Positions 24,501 through 36,306 of a stretch of 64,000 bases of DNA are shown here, in pieces (positions within the stretch are counted from its first letter, which is position 1; every line of letters begins with the position of its first letter). Origin of the DNA: Rhodamnia argentea (Eukaryota > Streptophyta > Magnoliopsida > Myrtales > Myrtaceae); NCBI RefSeq assembly GCF_020921035.1, contig NC_063157.1, positions 4,340,001-4,404,000 on the forward strand. The letters are read 5' to 3'. The notes beneath the pieces are model-generated. The model ran no database searches, was not told the DNA's origin, and saw only the letters and a list, made by a program, of their open reading frames with translations. The translations under genes were made by a program, and so were the position numbers.

Positions 24501-25941
24501 TAATCCTAAACTTTCCCCTTATTTGATTTAGTTTACTCTATCTTATATATGTTTGAAGAGTAAAAAGCATCCATCCTGGGAGCCTATACATCATCAGCCA
24601 AAACCAAGCCGACATGGTTTGAAAAACAAGACTTGGAAAGATCCTTCATTGTTCTGTGAATAAATCTACTTTTTGCCGGTAGTTTTACTCACAGTAAGCT
24701 GCTCCTACAATAATATACGTTATATTGAGCTGGGGTCTCATCAACTCTAACAACAATATGAAATTTATTTTTGCAATAAATATTAAACCAGCCAACACAT
24801 TGAACAAATTTATTCAACTTCAGCTGAATTTGAGCGGAAACTACCTTGTAGTTGCAGAGCAATCAGTTTTCTTAGAACGGCTTTCATCTGAAGGATGATT
24901 CTTTTCATTATTAGTGTCTGAAACATTGTCCATAACTCCTTTGGATCCTACTGTAGGGGAATTATTCCCTGACACCATATTCATTGTAACAGTTTCTGTG
25001 ACATCGATCAAATGTTGAATTACTTCACACTGGCTCACATCCAAAGTAGCTTGAGACCGTTGTAGTTCCAGCTGAAGCTTCTCATTTTCCTTTCGCAGCG
25101 CCTCACCAAATCCAAGATTGGGGTAGGAACAGGAAAGAGATTTTTTCAACACCATGGTGTCATGCTTTGATGGTTCTCGTTGCAGGATTATATCCTGCAC
25201 CTTCCTGTCATCTTCATCTAGTGAGTACTCATGTTGATCCTTCTCGATAGCTTCCATTCTCTCCTGTATGTTGCTAAAATATTATTCTTTCAATTTAGAG
25301 CACTTATCTATGAGGGAAAGACCACGTATATGCAATCAACCAACGTTTCAGTTTGATTAAATTTTCATAAATTGGAGAAGAGACAGTTCTTTCCTGGTGC
25401 TGCTTATATTCATCAAAGGGTCTCAATATTTCACCAAGTTTTGAATGATACGTTCAATGTCGACACGATATCGAGAAATGTTTAGCGTTTGCACTGCACA
25501 GCTGACACAAAGAGAGAGAGAAATCCGTACCCAAACTCTAGCATTGTCCACGAGGGTGATGAGAGGGATGATTTTCAAGTATTGATCAATCTCATTCTGG
25601 GCTCGCCTAAAGTGATAAACGATGTTCCACCCCATAGCCAACAAATAGAAGTAACTCCGTTCCTGGCAGCTGTTGACCAGAATGTAGGACCTTCTGAGAG
25701 CATCCTCGAGCTGCTCCAGAGGCTCCCTTGTCTCGGGGTACTTCTTTAGCTCCGATATCTTCAGTTGTTGCAACAAATTACCAATCAGCTTCAAATGCTG
25801 AGCGAATTGCCGACAGTTCCTCTTGTGCAACCGTGCTGTGTTCGCCGCTTGCACTATCATTCCAATTAGTCGAGTTGCGTCGAGCCCCGTGAGTTGGGCT
25901 ATACTAGCGGCCTCCCCGAAAAGATCCCATGAGAACACCAT
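21584..25941 (-). CDS. MCA1: MID1-complementing activity (MCA) calcium-permeable channel protein
   Basis: The exons are 25531-25941, 24845-25263, 24004-24113, 23063-23134, 22660-22766, 21782-21875 and 21584-21636. They give 421 residues with every phase closing, the length I recall for Arabidopsis MCA1. MCA proteins mediate mechanosensitive Ca2+ uptake at the plasma membrane. Residues 1-31 (WDLFGEAASIAQLTGLDATR) form the membrane segment and keep Asp21, reported to be essential in MCA1. The ARPK domain follows (KISELKKYPETREPLEQLED), then the EF-hand-like HEYSLDEDDRKVQD, a coiled coil (KENEKLQLELQRSQ), and a C-terminal Cys-rich PLAC8 region with LSCCCYTCCVRRRL and LLCCCCALVQEW. A Trp occupies residue 137 where related proteins have Arg (VRER). 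A leader intron with a donor near 26518 is likely. The gene lies in the MCA1 position of a conserved block. Confidence 0.95.
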
Positions 25942-27200
25942 CTTCGCCCCTCGAAAAAGCACACCACTAGCCTACTATACCCGCTCTCAATCTATGACTC
26001 CAGTCAAAGACTAATAAATGTGCGCCAAGTTATATTGCATTCATGAAACATGCTTTCAACAATCCAGTGCCATCACTTATCGCACCCATCCACGCATTTG
26101 GATCGTGGACAGAGAGAATTAATGATGATCTAAATTTAGCAGCATGTTTCTCCACTGCATTCTGTCAAGAACAAGCATAGACTGAGAGTCGCTAATCATG
26201 AAGAACAAGGAGGCGATACCGATGATCTGGCTTTAAGGCAAAACGAGAATGCTGCGCATGATACTCCCCATTATCGAGCAAGGAATACTCCAGAGTTAAG
26301 TTCCAATCGACTGCCAACAGAAAAAAAGTTGGCAAAGCGAAATGAGATTGTGGAGCTTTGGAAGATCATTGAGCAAGCTCATTGACCAACTTTTCAACCA
26401 TGTAACTTAAAGGCAGACAAAGGAAAAAGAAAATAAATAAAGCAATGATGGATGATTAGCTTGTCTCTCGGACATCAAGTAGGCAATTAAATTTAAAAAA
26501 AAGAAAGACAAAACATACCTCCTCCGCTGAAACCGCCGCGAATTCGGACTGATCTCCACGACTGCCACAACAGCCACCGTACCTCGACGCAAGTCGGGCT
26601 TATTGACTAGAAATCCGACAGAACTTCGAGAGACACAGCGACTCAGCCATTAACTCGTCTTCCAGCGAAGAAACTCGGACAAATGGGATCCGCGCTCAGA
26701 TCTCGGTCGCTCCAGCAAATTTAATGCGCAAGGTAGCCTTAGCTACGCGGTGCCCATGGTGGGAATAACCGTACAGAAGCGACGCGGACGAAGAAGAAGA
26801 AGAAGACGAAGAAATGGGTTGAGAAGCATTGGTTTCATAGTCTGGCAGACATTTCTTCTTCTTCCCCGGCCGCAGCCGCGGCAAAAGCTCCTGCTCTTCG
26901 TGAATGTGGGCGCATGTCGGAGGACGCACGAAGTGGCAGAGAGAGAGTTGAGCGAGTGTCGATTTCTGGGTGGCTCGCTACTGCGCCCGTGGAGTTTGTT
27001 TGGTCCCTGTGTTGTGGTCTTCTTCGTCGTCGCCTTCTTCGGCTTGTGCAGGTGGTGGCGCACGGGGCACTATACACCACGGCACGGGGGCCCCACGCAA
27101 AACAGCGACTCTCTCCTCCACTGTGCTAAATTACCTTGTTACCATCGTCCACAATGCATAATTACACTCGTACACTCTTCATACTGATATATTATTGAAA
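25942..27200. other. MCA promoter and leader region
   Basis: The left part is probably a 5' UTR intron (a GAGGAG/GTATGT donor reads on the minus strand near 26518). The GC-rich stretch 26520-27130 may hold the leader exon and promoter, and it includes a GAAGAA tract at 26787-26815. Open frames of 106-145 residues overlap on both strands and are compositionally driven. None is recognisable. Confidence 0.35.
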
Positions 27201-27583
27201 GATGCAAAATAATGATCTTTACACGGACGACTAAAATTATTGCTTATTAAATCGTATGATAAGGAAATTGCTAAAATTCTTTTCCCAAAGATGCCATGAT
27301 AAAAATCGAGCTAATCGCTTATAAACACTAATTAGCGTTCAAAGTAGCATAATTAAAACCCGTTTAAGTAAGATGACAATTAATTTCAATATCTTTTTAA
27401 CTTTTTACCAAGTGAAAAGGCATCGATCAGGCCAGTTCTTTGGATATAAATCAATTTTTGTCCGCTCTACTTTGAGTTGTAGTGTAGACCTTTCACCCAT
27501 CCTCTTCAATAGAGACGTATACTTGCGAGGTTATGTATATTTTCTTCCAATGCGATCCACCAAATGTTCTTTATGCATGCTTT

Positions 27584-27810
27584 GGCTCTGTTTATTTTGT
27601 AAAAATTGAATTATTCAAAAATTATTTTTCTTAAAAATAACCACTTATGTTGCTTGAAATGATTAGCCAATATTTTCATTGCCGACAAAATTAATATCTA
27701 AACGACGATGAGAATGTTTTCGTTAATTTATTTTTGTAAGCGATACAATACAAGCAAACGTTTTTAAGAAATTATTTTCTAAATTTATTTTTCATGAAAC
27801 AATCGGAGTC
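27584..27810. mobile_element. MITE-like element with GGCTCTG / CGGAGTC ends
   Basis: The left end GGCTCTGTTTATTTTGTAAA and the complement of the right end (GACTCCGATTGTTTCATGAA) are imperfect inverted repeats around an AT-rich core of about 180 bases. A target duplication is not clear. The element has no coding capacity. Confidence 0.4.
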
Positions 27811-27867
27811 ATAGAAGCAGAATATGTAATAGAATGTCCAAAATTTGCTTCACATAACAAAAGGATA

Positions 27868-28270
27868 ATTACATAAACCGTCCATAAACTTTAATCCAAT
27901 ATGCAATGTGGCCCATGGACTTTTAATTTGTTTAATATAATCTCTGAATTTTGATCCAATGTGCAATGTGATCCGTGAAATTTTAATTTATTTAATATAA
28001 TCACTGAACCTTTGGTACATATTCATTATAGTTCCTTTGATCCGGTGTTTGATGTTGTCATTTCATTAATTCAAGTTCAATGACAATATTTAATACTTTC
28101 AAATTGTTTAGTGACTATAATGAATATGTATCAAAAGTCTAGGATTACATTGAAAAGAATTAAAAGTTCATAAATCGCATTACATATTAGATCAAAATTT
28201 TAAAAGCATACTGAATAAATTAAAACTCATGAATCACACTGTACATCATGTGAAAGTTGAAGGATAATTC
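27868..28270. repeat. AT-rich foldback repeat
   Basis: The left half has ATCCAATATGCAATGTGGCC and a second similar unit about 75 bases later. The right half has the complements (CGCATTACATATTAGATCAA). The whole therefore forms a long imperfect hairpin with tandem units in each arm. Confidence 0.6.
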
Positions 28271-28670
28271 GTGTGATTTTCTCTGCGACGCATTACCTTA
28301 GTTTGGGGGTATTTGGTCAATTCACATCTATTTTGGCGAAATGTGTCCACAAACGGGAGGAAGTCACGTGTCATTGAGGGTACCGTCCTAGACTCTTTGG
28401 GCGCAAAAGCATCCATTCTCGGCGCTGGTTACGAGCGTGGACCCCACCAGTTGTACGAACACGACCCCAACGAGCATCAACTCGGGTCGTTTCCTTTTTT
28501 CCTTTTTTCTCCGACGGGACGATTTTTTCCCTTTTGTACGGGCACGTGGTTTCGGACCGTCTTTTCTTTTGGTCTTTTTATTTATTTTAATTTTATAACA
28601 TGAATTGACAGAGATTTTCACGATACTCAAAAAGAACTTTTTGACTTTGTTTAACAAACCAACACTTAAA

Positions 28671-30061
28671 TGCTTGCATGGTAACGATTCTAATTCTCTG
28701 ATTCTATTTATTAAAAAAAAAATAAGAATCATATTTGGTAATATAAATGATTCTGATTTTGATTTTGATTTTGATTCGGATTCTATTTTCGAAAACAGTT
28801 TTGGAACAAAAAAAAATAAAAAAAATTGATTATAGAAAAAAAAAATCACTTTTGAGAATCACAAACCATAATGAAGTCCTACATCTTTCATTTTTTTCCT
28901 TTCATTTTTCTCATAATTTTTCTCTGGACGTGAAACAAAATGAGGTATCATTTTCAAAGAAAAATATATAAGATAATAAATTAGAAAAAATTTAAAAAAA
29001 TCAGAAATTTTTTTAGAAAAGCCCTAAAAATAGAAGAAGCTTTAGATTAGGTTAGTTTGACCTCATTTTCATAAATTTAGGCCTATATTCCCTAGATTCC
29101 ATAGATATTGTTCTTTTTTAGAAAAATCATATACGCCTTGGAAATTAAATCTGAACCACATTTCTCTAAGCTTTTATGCTTTTTTAGGATTTTATGATGT
29201 GATTTATCAATGCCATTATTCATTGATTGCGCAATTGATTTCATTGATTATGATTTGTCTAGGTTTAGTTACTTTATATTTAGTCTAGTTTTATAAAATT
29301 TGGAAAAAGACAAAAAAAAAAAAAACATTCGTGAACACTTAGCATTGACTTTCCTCGTAAGTTTAAAAATGAATTGAAAATTTGCATGAAACGCGTTTAA
29401 AAAACACTCAACTTTGGTGCTGAAAGGGCGTCGATGGAAACATTGGCCTAACCAAAGTCCTTATACCCTAGATTTCTCTAGTTGTGTAGAATCGAACGGT
29501 TTCTCACAACCGCTCAATAAGGTTTTTGGTCAACCTTTCTCAAAAACCGATGGAAACTCCATTTGCATGTATACATATACATGCCACTGATCATACTAAG
29601 ATCGAATCCGATATTCCCTCGTTGCGATTTGGTATAGGCTTAGGAAGACCTGAACTAATTTGAAATTACACACAAACCTAACGTGGTCTCTCCTTTTTTA
29701 AGCTTAAAATAACTCGCTATGACACGATAATTAAATGGAATAACACGAAAAAAAATATTATATGTAATATGTTATGTAAGAGAATCATATTAATTAATAT
29801 TTAATTAATTCGAAATGTATGATGAAATTTCACAAAGTAACTATGTAATTATTTGACTTAAATGAAAAAATTGGGAGGAGAAATTATTTCCAAGAATAAA
29901 AATTTTATGCGGTTACCAAACGCGTTTTTGTTTCGAGAATATAAATTTTGTGCAGTTATCAAACACGTTCCGATTCTCTAAAACTCATATAGGGAACATA
30001 GCCGTAAAAAATTAATTTTAATCAAAATCACTTTTGTGGATCGGAATCATTGCTATGCAAG
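28671..30061. mobile_element. Non-autonomous hAT-like element of about 1.4 kb
   Basis: The left terminus GCTTGCATGGTAACGATTCT and the complement of the right terminus (GCTTGCATAGCAATGATTCC) are inverted repeats. They are flanked by CACTTAAA (28663-28670) and CCCTTAAA (30062-30069), which match at 7 of 8 bases, as expected for a hAT target duplication. The interior is AT-rich with several GATTCTGATTTTGATT units and has no transposase frame, so it is a deletion derivative or a long MITE. Confidence 0.6.
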
Positions 30062-30435
30062 CCCTTAAAGTGAGATTGTCGATAAATTAGAAATATCGTA
30101 ACTTTCGTACACGTTTATTTTGGTGTAAAAAAATTTCGACGATTCACTTTAATATCATTTCGGAGAAAAAATAATCACATAAGTGTCTCGTATGACAACA
30201 TTCGACAAAATGTATTATTATGATTTTTTTAAATCAAATGTTAAATATTATGTTGCCTTTCTTACTTGTATCTTACGTGTTAAATTTGACAAAAGATATT
30301 CCAAATCTCTCTCACCGCATCCGAAGGCGAGAGGAGCCGGCAAGATCGATGATGGAGAAGCCACACTCTATATATCTCTATTATCTCTTGCTTTAACTCG
30401 CCGAGCTGGCATTTTTTACCTTCTTTTTTGAGATA

Positions 30436-30770
30436 ACGACACAAAAGGTTCATGAACTTTGGGCTAATGTGCAATGTGGTCATCGAGCTTTGAACTCGTT
30501 CAATATGATCCCTTAATTTTTTATAAATGTTTAAAGACCATGCAAAAACATATGATGTTATTCTTTTATTGATTTAAATTCGGGAATAGCATCAACCATT
30601 TTCATAAATTCTAAAGACTAAATTAAACATGTATCAAAAGTTTAAATATCGCATTGAATAAATTAAAAATTTAGAGACAATATTACATATTGAGTTAAAG
30701 TTTATAAATTATATTGAATATTAAAAAATTAAAAATCACAGAATACATTGAATTAAAGTTTGAAAAATAT
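30436..30770. repeat. AT-rich foldback repeat
   Basis: The left arm has GGCTAATGTGCAATGTGGTC and TCGTTCAATATGATCCCTTA. The right arm carries complementary phrases (ATATTACATATTGAGTTAAA). This is the same family as 27868-28270, separated by about 2.2 kb. Confidence 0.55.
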
Positions 30771-31800
30771 TTGTGTTTTTTTCTTCGTACTTTCTGCATT
30801 TTTGCGAGGCCACAATTAAGAAGTGAAAAGAAATGACCACCACTCATCCCCCCACGACCTCCTGAATCCCGACGTCCGCCGCCGCCGCCGGAATCAAAAC
30901 GCCTGCCCCTTCCGTTGTCTTTTGCCATAACCAGACCCACCCTCGAGCAGCCACCTTTCTCACTTCGGGAGGAACTTGTTGGTCTGCTCCCCACCAGGAC
31001 CTTCAGCAAATCAGTTAGCATATTTCCAGTCCTGCTCAGAAAAGAAAGTGGATCAAAGAAGAAGGGGAAATCGATTTGTTCAAATTGGGGTGTAAATTTG
31101 GAGCAAAAACGATAAACAGCGTCGTTTAAGGTTATTAATGTTGACTGAGAGTGCTGGCGAACAACGTCTGTTCAAAAAAATCGATAAACTACTGTCACGT
31201 CGAATTTTCAACGTCTCGAGTCGACGATAACACTTTAAGTGATCGCTCTTTAACAAAAGTGGCACTGAAGTGATCCAAATATTTTTCGCGGAAAGTATTT
31301 TTCATAATGTCGCAAAAAGTGGCACTGAAGTGATCCAAAATGTCACATTTGTTTCGCGGAAATGTGACATTTTGAAAAAATATTTTTCATAAAAATATAT
31401 ATTATTTTTTCGTGTTTGGCTGAAATTTGAAGATGAACTAAAAAGTATTTTTCATCATTTGGTACAAAAAATATGATTTGATTTTCATGAATAGACATAC
31501 ACTGTTTGAGCGCTAATAACTTGCACATGGGCAGCCGATGAACCAGGTATGGGCACTTGAGTCCTTGGTTTGGCCTCGATAGACCCCGACTCGAGTGTTT
31601 GAGATCAAGGCATAGGCACCTAATTCCCAGGCGCGACATCGATAAGCCTAAGCACGAGCACTGGGTTTTGGGCTTTGTCTCTATGGATCCAGACACGACA
31701 TTTATGGACCCAGTCTGGATCCGGACACGACATTTATGGACCCAGGCCCAAGCACCGGGAATCCGAGTTTCGGTACCCAAATTCGCACTCCGCTTTTGTG
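30771..31800. other. Gene-poor stretch with short direct repeats
   Basis: A GC-rich patch at 30840-30920 could encode a glycine/arginine-rich peptide on the minus strand (GRGRRFDSGGGGGRRDSGG), but no intact gene can be supported. AAAAGTGGCACTGAAGTGAT occurs twice, at about 31256 and 31316. GACACGACATTTATGGACCC occurs twice, at about 31690 and 31724. Confidence 0.4.
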
Positions 31801-31805
31801 GACCT

Positions 31806-32662
31806 AAAGCCCGGGTGTCGAGGCATAGGGCACAGCACCAAGGCTTAGGGCTTGGCCTCAATGGATCCGGACGCGGGCACCGGGAGCCCATGCACGGGCG
31901 CTGGAGGCTTGGTCTTGGACGCCAAGGTCCGGAAACCAACATAGGAGTTTCCATGCCCAAGAATAGGAGTGTAGAGTTTTAGATTTAAGTGTCGATACCA
32001 AGTTATATTTTGAAAAAATGATTTCGATTTCTTGAAGAAGAAATGATTTTCTCAATTTAAGCATGGGTTTTCCGTTAACTAGAAAACATTTTTCCTTGAC
32101 TTATTTTCTTAAGCGAACCAAACATCCGAAAATGAGGAAAATATTTTTTTCCCATAAAACGAGCATAGCCTAAAGCAAGCATCATACAGAAGTAATGACA
32201 ATTCTAGCATCATTTTTTTCGAGCTTTTTAAGGACAGATTGGATATGTCCGGACCCGAGCCTGGGTGTTGAGGCATAGGGCACGAGCACGAAGGCTTATG
32301 GCTTGGCCTCAATGGATCTAGACGCGGGTACTGGAGACTTGGTCTTGGACACCAAGGTTCGGAAACCAGCATTGGAGTTTCCGTGCCCAAGAATAGAAGT
32401 GTAGAGTCTCGGGTTTAAGTGTCGATACCAAGTTGTCTTTTGGAAAATGATTTTGATTTCTTAAAGAAGAAATGATTTTCTTGAATTTAAGCATTGGTTT
32501 TCCATTAACTGGAAAACATTTTCCGTGAACCAAACATCTCAAAATGAGGAAAAGATTTTTGCCAGCAAAACAAGCATAGCCTAAAGCGAGCGTCATATGA
32601 AAGTAATGACAATTCTAGTGTCATTTTTTCGAGCTTTTTTAAGGACATAGTGGATATGTCCA
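31806..32662. repeat. Tandem duplication of a unit of about 0.4 kb
   Basis: Copy 1 (about 31806-32252) and copy 2 (about 32256-32662) share the same order of landmarks: GGGTGTCGAGGCATAGGGCA, then AGTGTCGATACCAAGTT, then AAGTAATGACAATTCTAG, then TGGATATGTCC. Identity is high, with small deletions in copy 2. The long open frames here come from the GC-rich minisatellite composition and are not genes. Confidence 0.8.
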
Positions 32663-32849
32663 AAACTATTCTATATCATCATGTTTTTTTCCTGACTTCA
32701 AGCTTTCAAACTTGTTTGTAAAATCCGACAAAAAAAAAAAACACTTGTTAGTAAAAAAAAAAAAAAAGTTTCGAACTTGAAAAGCATCCCTAAATCAGCC
32801 ATTTTCATTTTATATGCGAATCTTAATTCATCCGAAATCAAATCATGTC

Positions 32850-33670
32850 AAATTTGATTCAACCACTCAGACCGACCTAGAACCAATAGGTCATAAGGGA
32901 GCCAATTCGATTCCCGATTCCAATAAACTAGAACTAATGGGTACTAGTCCGGTTCCAGGTTTAGAACCGCCCACCGGGACCGGACTAGCAAAAACCTAAT
33001 ACATATACATATACACATGCACGAAAAATTAATACCTTAAATTCTCAATCTTGCCCACTAGTCGTTTCGCCTCATCTCGGTTTCTCTCGTCACAACTCTT
33101 TCGAGCAATTCCTTTGGTCTCTTCGTCTCTCTAATATCAACTCCCATCGACTCACGGTCGCGCCTTTGACCATTCCTCGCAGACGGACTCACGGCCTCGC
33201 CTCCCTCCCTTGCTCTCAATCACTTCCGTCTCTTGCTCTCGATTGCCTCCATTTGATGTAAGTTGGAAACCCTAATTGCTGCCATTTTTAGTTTCTTCAA
33301 TCTACTCACTGTTTGAAGTAATGGGAGGAAAGTGAAATATTCTTTGCACGTCTTTGAATTTTTTTTACAAACAATAAGGCAAGTAAAGAGCATGACATTC
33401 TTTTTGGCTGGAAAAATAAAGAAGTTTGGTGGGACCAGTTCATAACTTGCTAGAAAACAAGCCACTGATCACGTGAAGCTTGGTAGGACTGATTCCATGG
33501 ACTCATCCGAAAATCGAACCGAATTGGTAGTCCGGTACTCGGGTTGGTCCATATGACTAACGGGTGGTTCTCGGTTCCAATTTTTTGGAACCAGTTCTTA
33601 GTGGGCTGTTTCCAGTTCCAGGATGGGAACCGCCAATCCTGGAACTGATCACCCCTGATATATACTCCAT
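32850..33670. repeat. Region with GGTTCC-rich hAT-like ends
   Basis: The left part (32870-33000) and right part (33480-33660) carry opposed GGTTCC/GGAACC phrases such as CCGGTTCCAGG and GGTTCTCGGTTCCAA. The right part ends near ATCACCCCTGA, resembling the terminus of the 20025-20414 element. They may be the two arms of one degraded non-autonomous element. The left terminus is not defined. Confidence 0.35.
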
Positions 33671-34491
33671 TGTCGTGCCTCCTCGGCCCGTAAGTTTCGT
33701 GTCTACAATTTTGTATGACAACCTCTCTGATCGAGGGTAGCACAATTACTGTTTTTTGGACCCATGGGCCATAAAGCCCACCGTTGGAGATCGAGCTCAT
33801 AGGCCCAGGGTGGGTATTACGGCCCACGGGCCTTTTGTCGGCCTTCAGATGTTGCTTGCTAGTTGCCATGTTTACTTTATTTTTTATTTATCATGAACAT
33901 AATCTTTCCCATGCTTGGGAGAGTCAGAAATTAGATGCAGATACACATAATTAGGACGATTCGACCGCGTGGCAATTAAAGCACACTCGCGAAATTATCG
34001 GAATAGTTACTGCGGTTTCTGTTAAAAACAAAAATAGTGCGTACACCGCCGGTGTTAGGAGAATTTCGCACAAGCGACCTTGTGGACGAGTTTTTAGCAT
34101 TAAGCAAAACACCCTATCTTGTAGATGTTGAAACTATAGCCGCTTCGATCTCTTTTATCTATCTATAAGTCACGTGATGACGACGACATGATGTAACGGA
34201 TCAATCATTGTTGCTCACACGTTATGAATCCCTTCTTACTTTGGTCTTGCATGTAGGGGCAAGCATTGTTCCCGGATACGGAGGATAGAACCGGGAACGA
34301 GGCTGTTAGAATCAGTCCGGTTCTAGGTTCCAAAAACACTTCAAAATAAAGAATGGCCTATCATTTTTTGTGTAACTAGGAGAAAAGAAAGAAGATTAAC
34401 ATGTTCTCTCTACATCTTTCATAGTCCGCTTACCCTTTTCACCCCAACTCCAAATAACACAAACGGATGAGATCGTTGAAAGTCACATTTC

Positions 34492-35228
34492 GTCGGATTG
34501 CTTTCTATGCTTTATGAGGTATCGAACGAGATAAAGCACATCCAAACCGAACTGGGGAGAAGTTAGACTCGACATCTACAAGCCGGAAGGAAATTATGTG
34601 TTCAAATGCGAAAGAGGGGGGCTTAAGCCGAGCTTCTTGTCGAAGAGATCGGTTCGACTAATCCGACCCGACCTCGTTGGATTGCTTTCTATGCTTTATG
34701 AGGTATCGAACGAGATAAAGCACATCCAAACCGAACCGGGGAGAAGTTAGACTCGACATCTACAAGCTGGAAGGAAATTATGTGTTCAAATGCGAAAGAG
34801 GGGGGCTTAAGCCGAGCTTCTTGTCGAAGAGATCGGTTCGACTAATCCGACCCGACCTCGTTGGATTGCTTTCTATGCTTTATGAGGTATCAAACGAGAT
34901 AAAGCACATCCGAACCGAACCGGGGAGAAGTTAGACTCGACATCTACAAGCTGGAAGGAAATTATGTGTTCAAACGCGAAAGAGGGGGGCTTAAGCCGAG
35001 CTTCTTGTCGAAGAGATCGGTTCGACTAATTCGACCCGACCTCGTCGGATTGCTTTCTATGCTTTATGAGGTATCAAACGAGATAAAGCACATCCGAACC
35101 GAACCGGGGAGAAGTTAGACTCGACATCTACAAACCGGAAGGAAATTATGCGTTCAAATGCAAAAGAGGGGGGGAGCTTAAGCCGAGCTTCTTGCCCGAA
35201 GAGATCGGTTCGACTAATTTGACCCGAC
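34492..35228. repeat. Four-copy tandem array of a 184-bp unit
   Basis: GGATTGCTTTCTATGC occurs at 34495, 34679, 34863 and 35047, exactly 184 bases apart each time. The units are nearly identical, with scattered point changes and one small insertion in the last. Each holds an inverted repeat (GCTTTAT ... ATAAAGC) and the phrase GAGATCGGTTCGACTAAT. There is no coding capacity. Confidence 0.95.
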
Positions 35229-35419
35229 TTAAGCTTTTTCTATAAAGTAGATTCGATTAATCCATTTGACCATTGATTAGCAAATATTAGTGTACTAAAG
35301 ATATTTCGTATTTGACCAGAGGTCCTCACTCCTCATGTCCAGTAATTAAGACATATTCTCGTTCCTTAATGATTTGCAAAAATATATGGTAAGAAAGAAC
35401 CAAATACATCGGATCCTCT

Positions 35420-36230
35420 CAATTGCACCCTCCATCACGTCGTGAACGGCGCGCCATTCACGGCGCGCCATTCACGCGCATTGAATGGCAATTTAAGAGG
35501 TCAAATCCGTCCTTTCACGCGTCGAGCCATCATCACGTGAACTTCCCCGATGTTCGTATTCCCGCTTATAAAATCTCTCTCCGAATTACCCAAACTGCCC
35601 CTGAAAATTGTCTTCCAAGTTTGCCCTCCGCCCAGACGACGAGGAGCCGTTCACCCGCGCTGTTATTGATAGCTCGTGACAAGGCCGAATCCGTCATTTA
35701 ATGCCCTCCCCGCACGAGAATTCCCTGATTATTTTTATCTTTTCCCGCCTCGGCTTATTTTGATTTTCGGGCCCCCACGAACCACTTTTTCTTTGACAGG
35801 AAAAAAAAAAATGTTTTCAAATTAGCTCTCTTCACTATTCAAAAATGTATTTTCTCCAACTTTTCACCTGTCATATATTTCATAAAATATAAATCTTTAA
35901 TTTTTTATTGAGACATTTCGTATCGAATAAAAATTAAATTAACAACGACAACAGTATATTAAGTGAATATACAAGAAAATCCAGTTAGATAATCTAATAA
36001 CGCGATCGCCGCCGTGCGATGTGATCGGTACACAACATCGTTTTGAAAGCACCTACTTGGCCCCACCGAAGCACTGCAGCGAAACTCGGCCAATGGGAGC
36101 GCGCCACGTGAACGTCTAGCTTCATTATTTTCCGAAAAACACGTCAATCTTTTGGGGAGTTTTTTTTTTTTCCTAAAAAACAAATTGCAGCAACTGTTGC
36201 TTGTAAAAATTTGGCGGGCAAATTCGCCTA
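35420..36230. other. Upstream region of the F-box gene
   Basis: GGCGCGCCATTCAC is repeated head to tail at about 35448 and 35462. A T/A-rich stretch follows. No separate gene is recognised. The frame at 35423-35701 begins at an ATG but resembles nothing known to me. Confidence 0.4.
36090..36222 (+). promoter_or_regulatory. CCAAT box, G-box and E2F-like site
   Basis: CCAAT lies at 36090-36094, a CACGTG G-box at 36105-36110, and TTTGGCGGGCAAA at 36210-36222, which matches the plant E2F consensus TTTSSCGS. A CT tract at 36281-36306 and a leader-intron donor (CAG/GTAAGC at 36419/36420) follow. Together they mark the promoter and leader of the F-box gene. The functional meaning is inferred. Confidence 0.5.
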
Positions 36231-36272
36231 ATTCAAATACAGGTCGAACCCTAGTTATGCTTCATATCTTCC

Positions 36273-36306
<34 letters not shown>

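Noticed and set aside
26750-27187. Overlapping 106- and 145-codon frames on opposite strands near the MCA leader
   Set aside because: Arg-rich and Leu/Arg-rich products arise from a GAA/GAC microsatellite and GC-rich sequence, and no family is recognisable.
30695-31021. Glycine/arginine-rich frame on the minus strand
   Set aside because: Only a short GGC-rich patch looks protein-like. The rest runs into AT-rich repeat sequence, and no intact domain is visible.
31343-31982. Long open frames on both strands in the minisatellite region
   Set aside because: They are repetitive Pro/Arg/Gly/Cys products of a GC-rich repeat, mirrored on the other strand.
33450-33869. 139-codon minus-strand frame
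   Set aside because: Its 3' half is the GGTTCC-rich hAT-like sequence, and the 5' half has no known motif.
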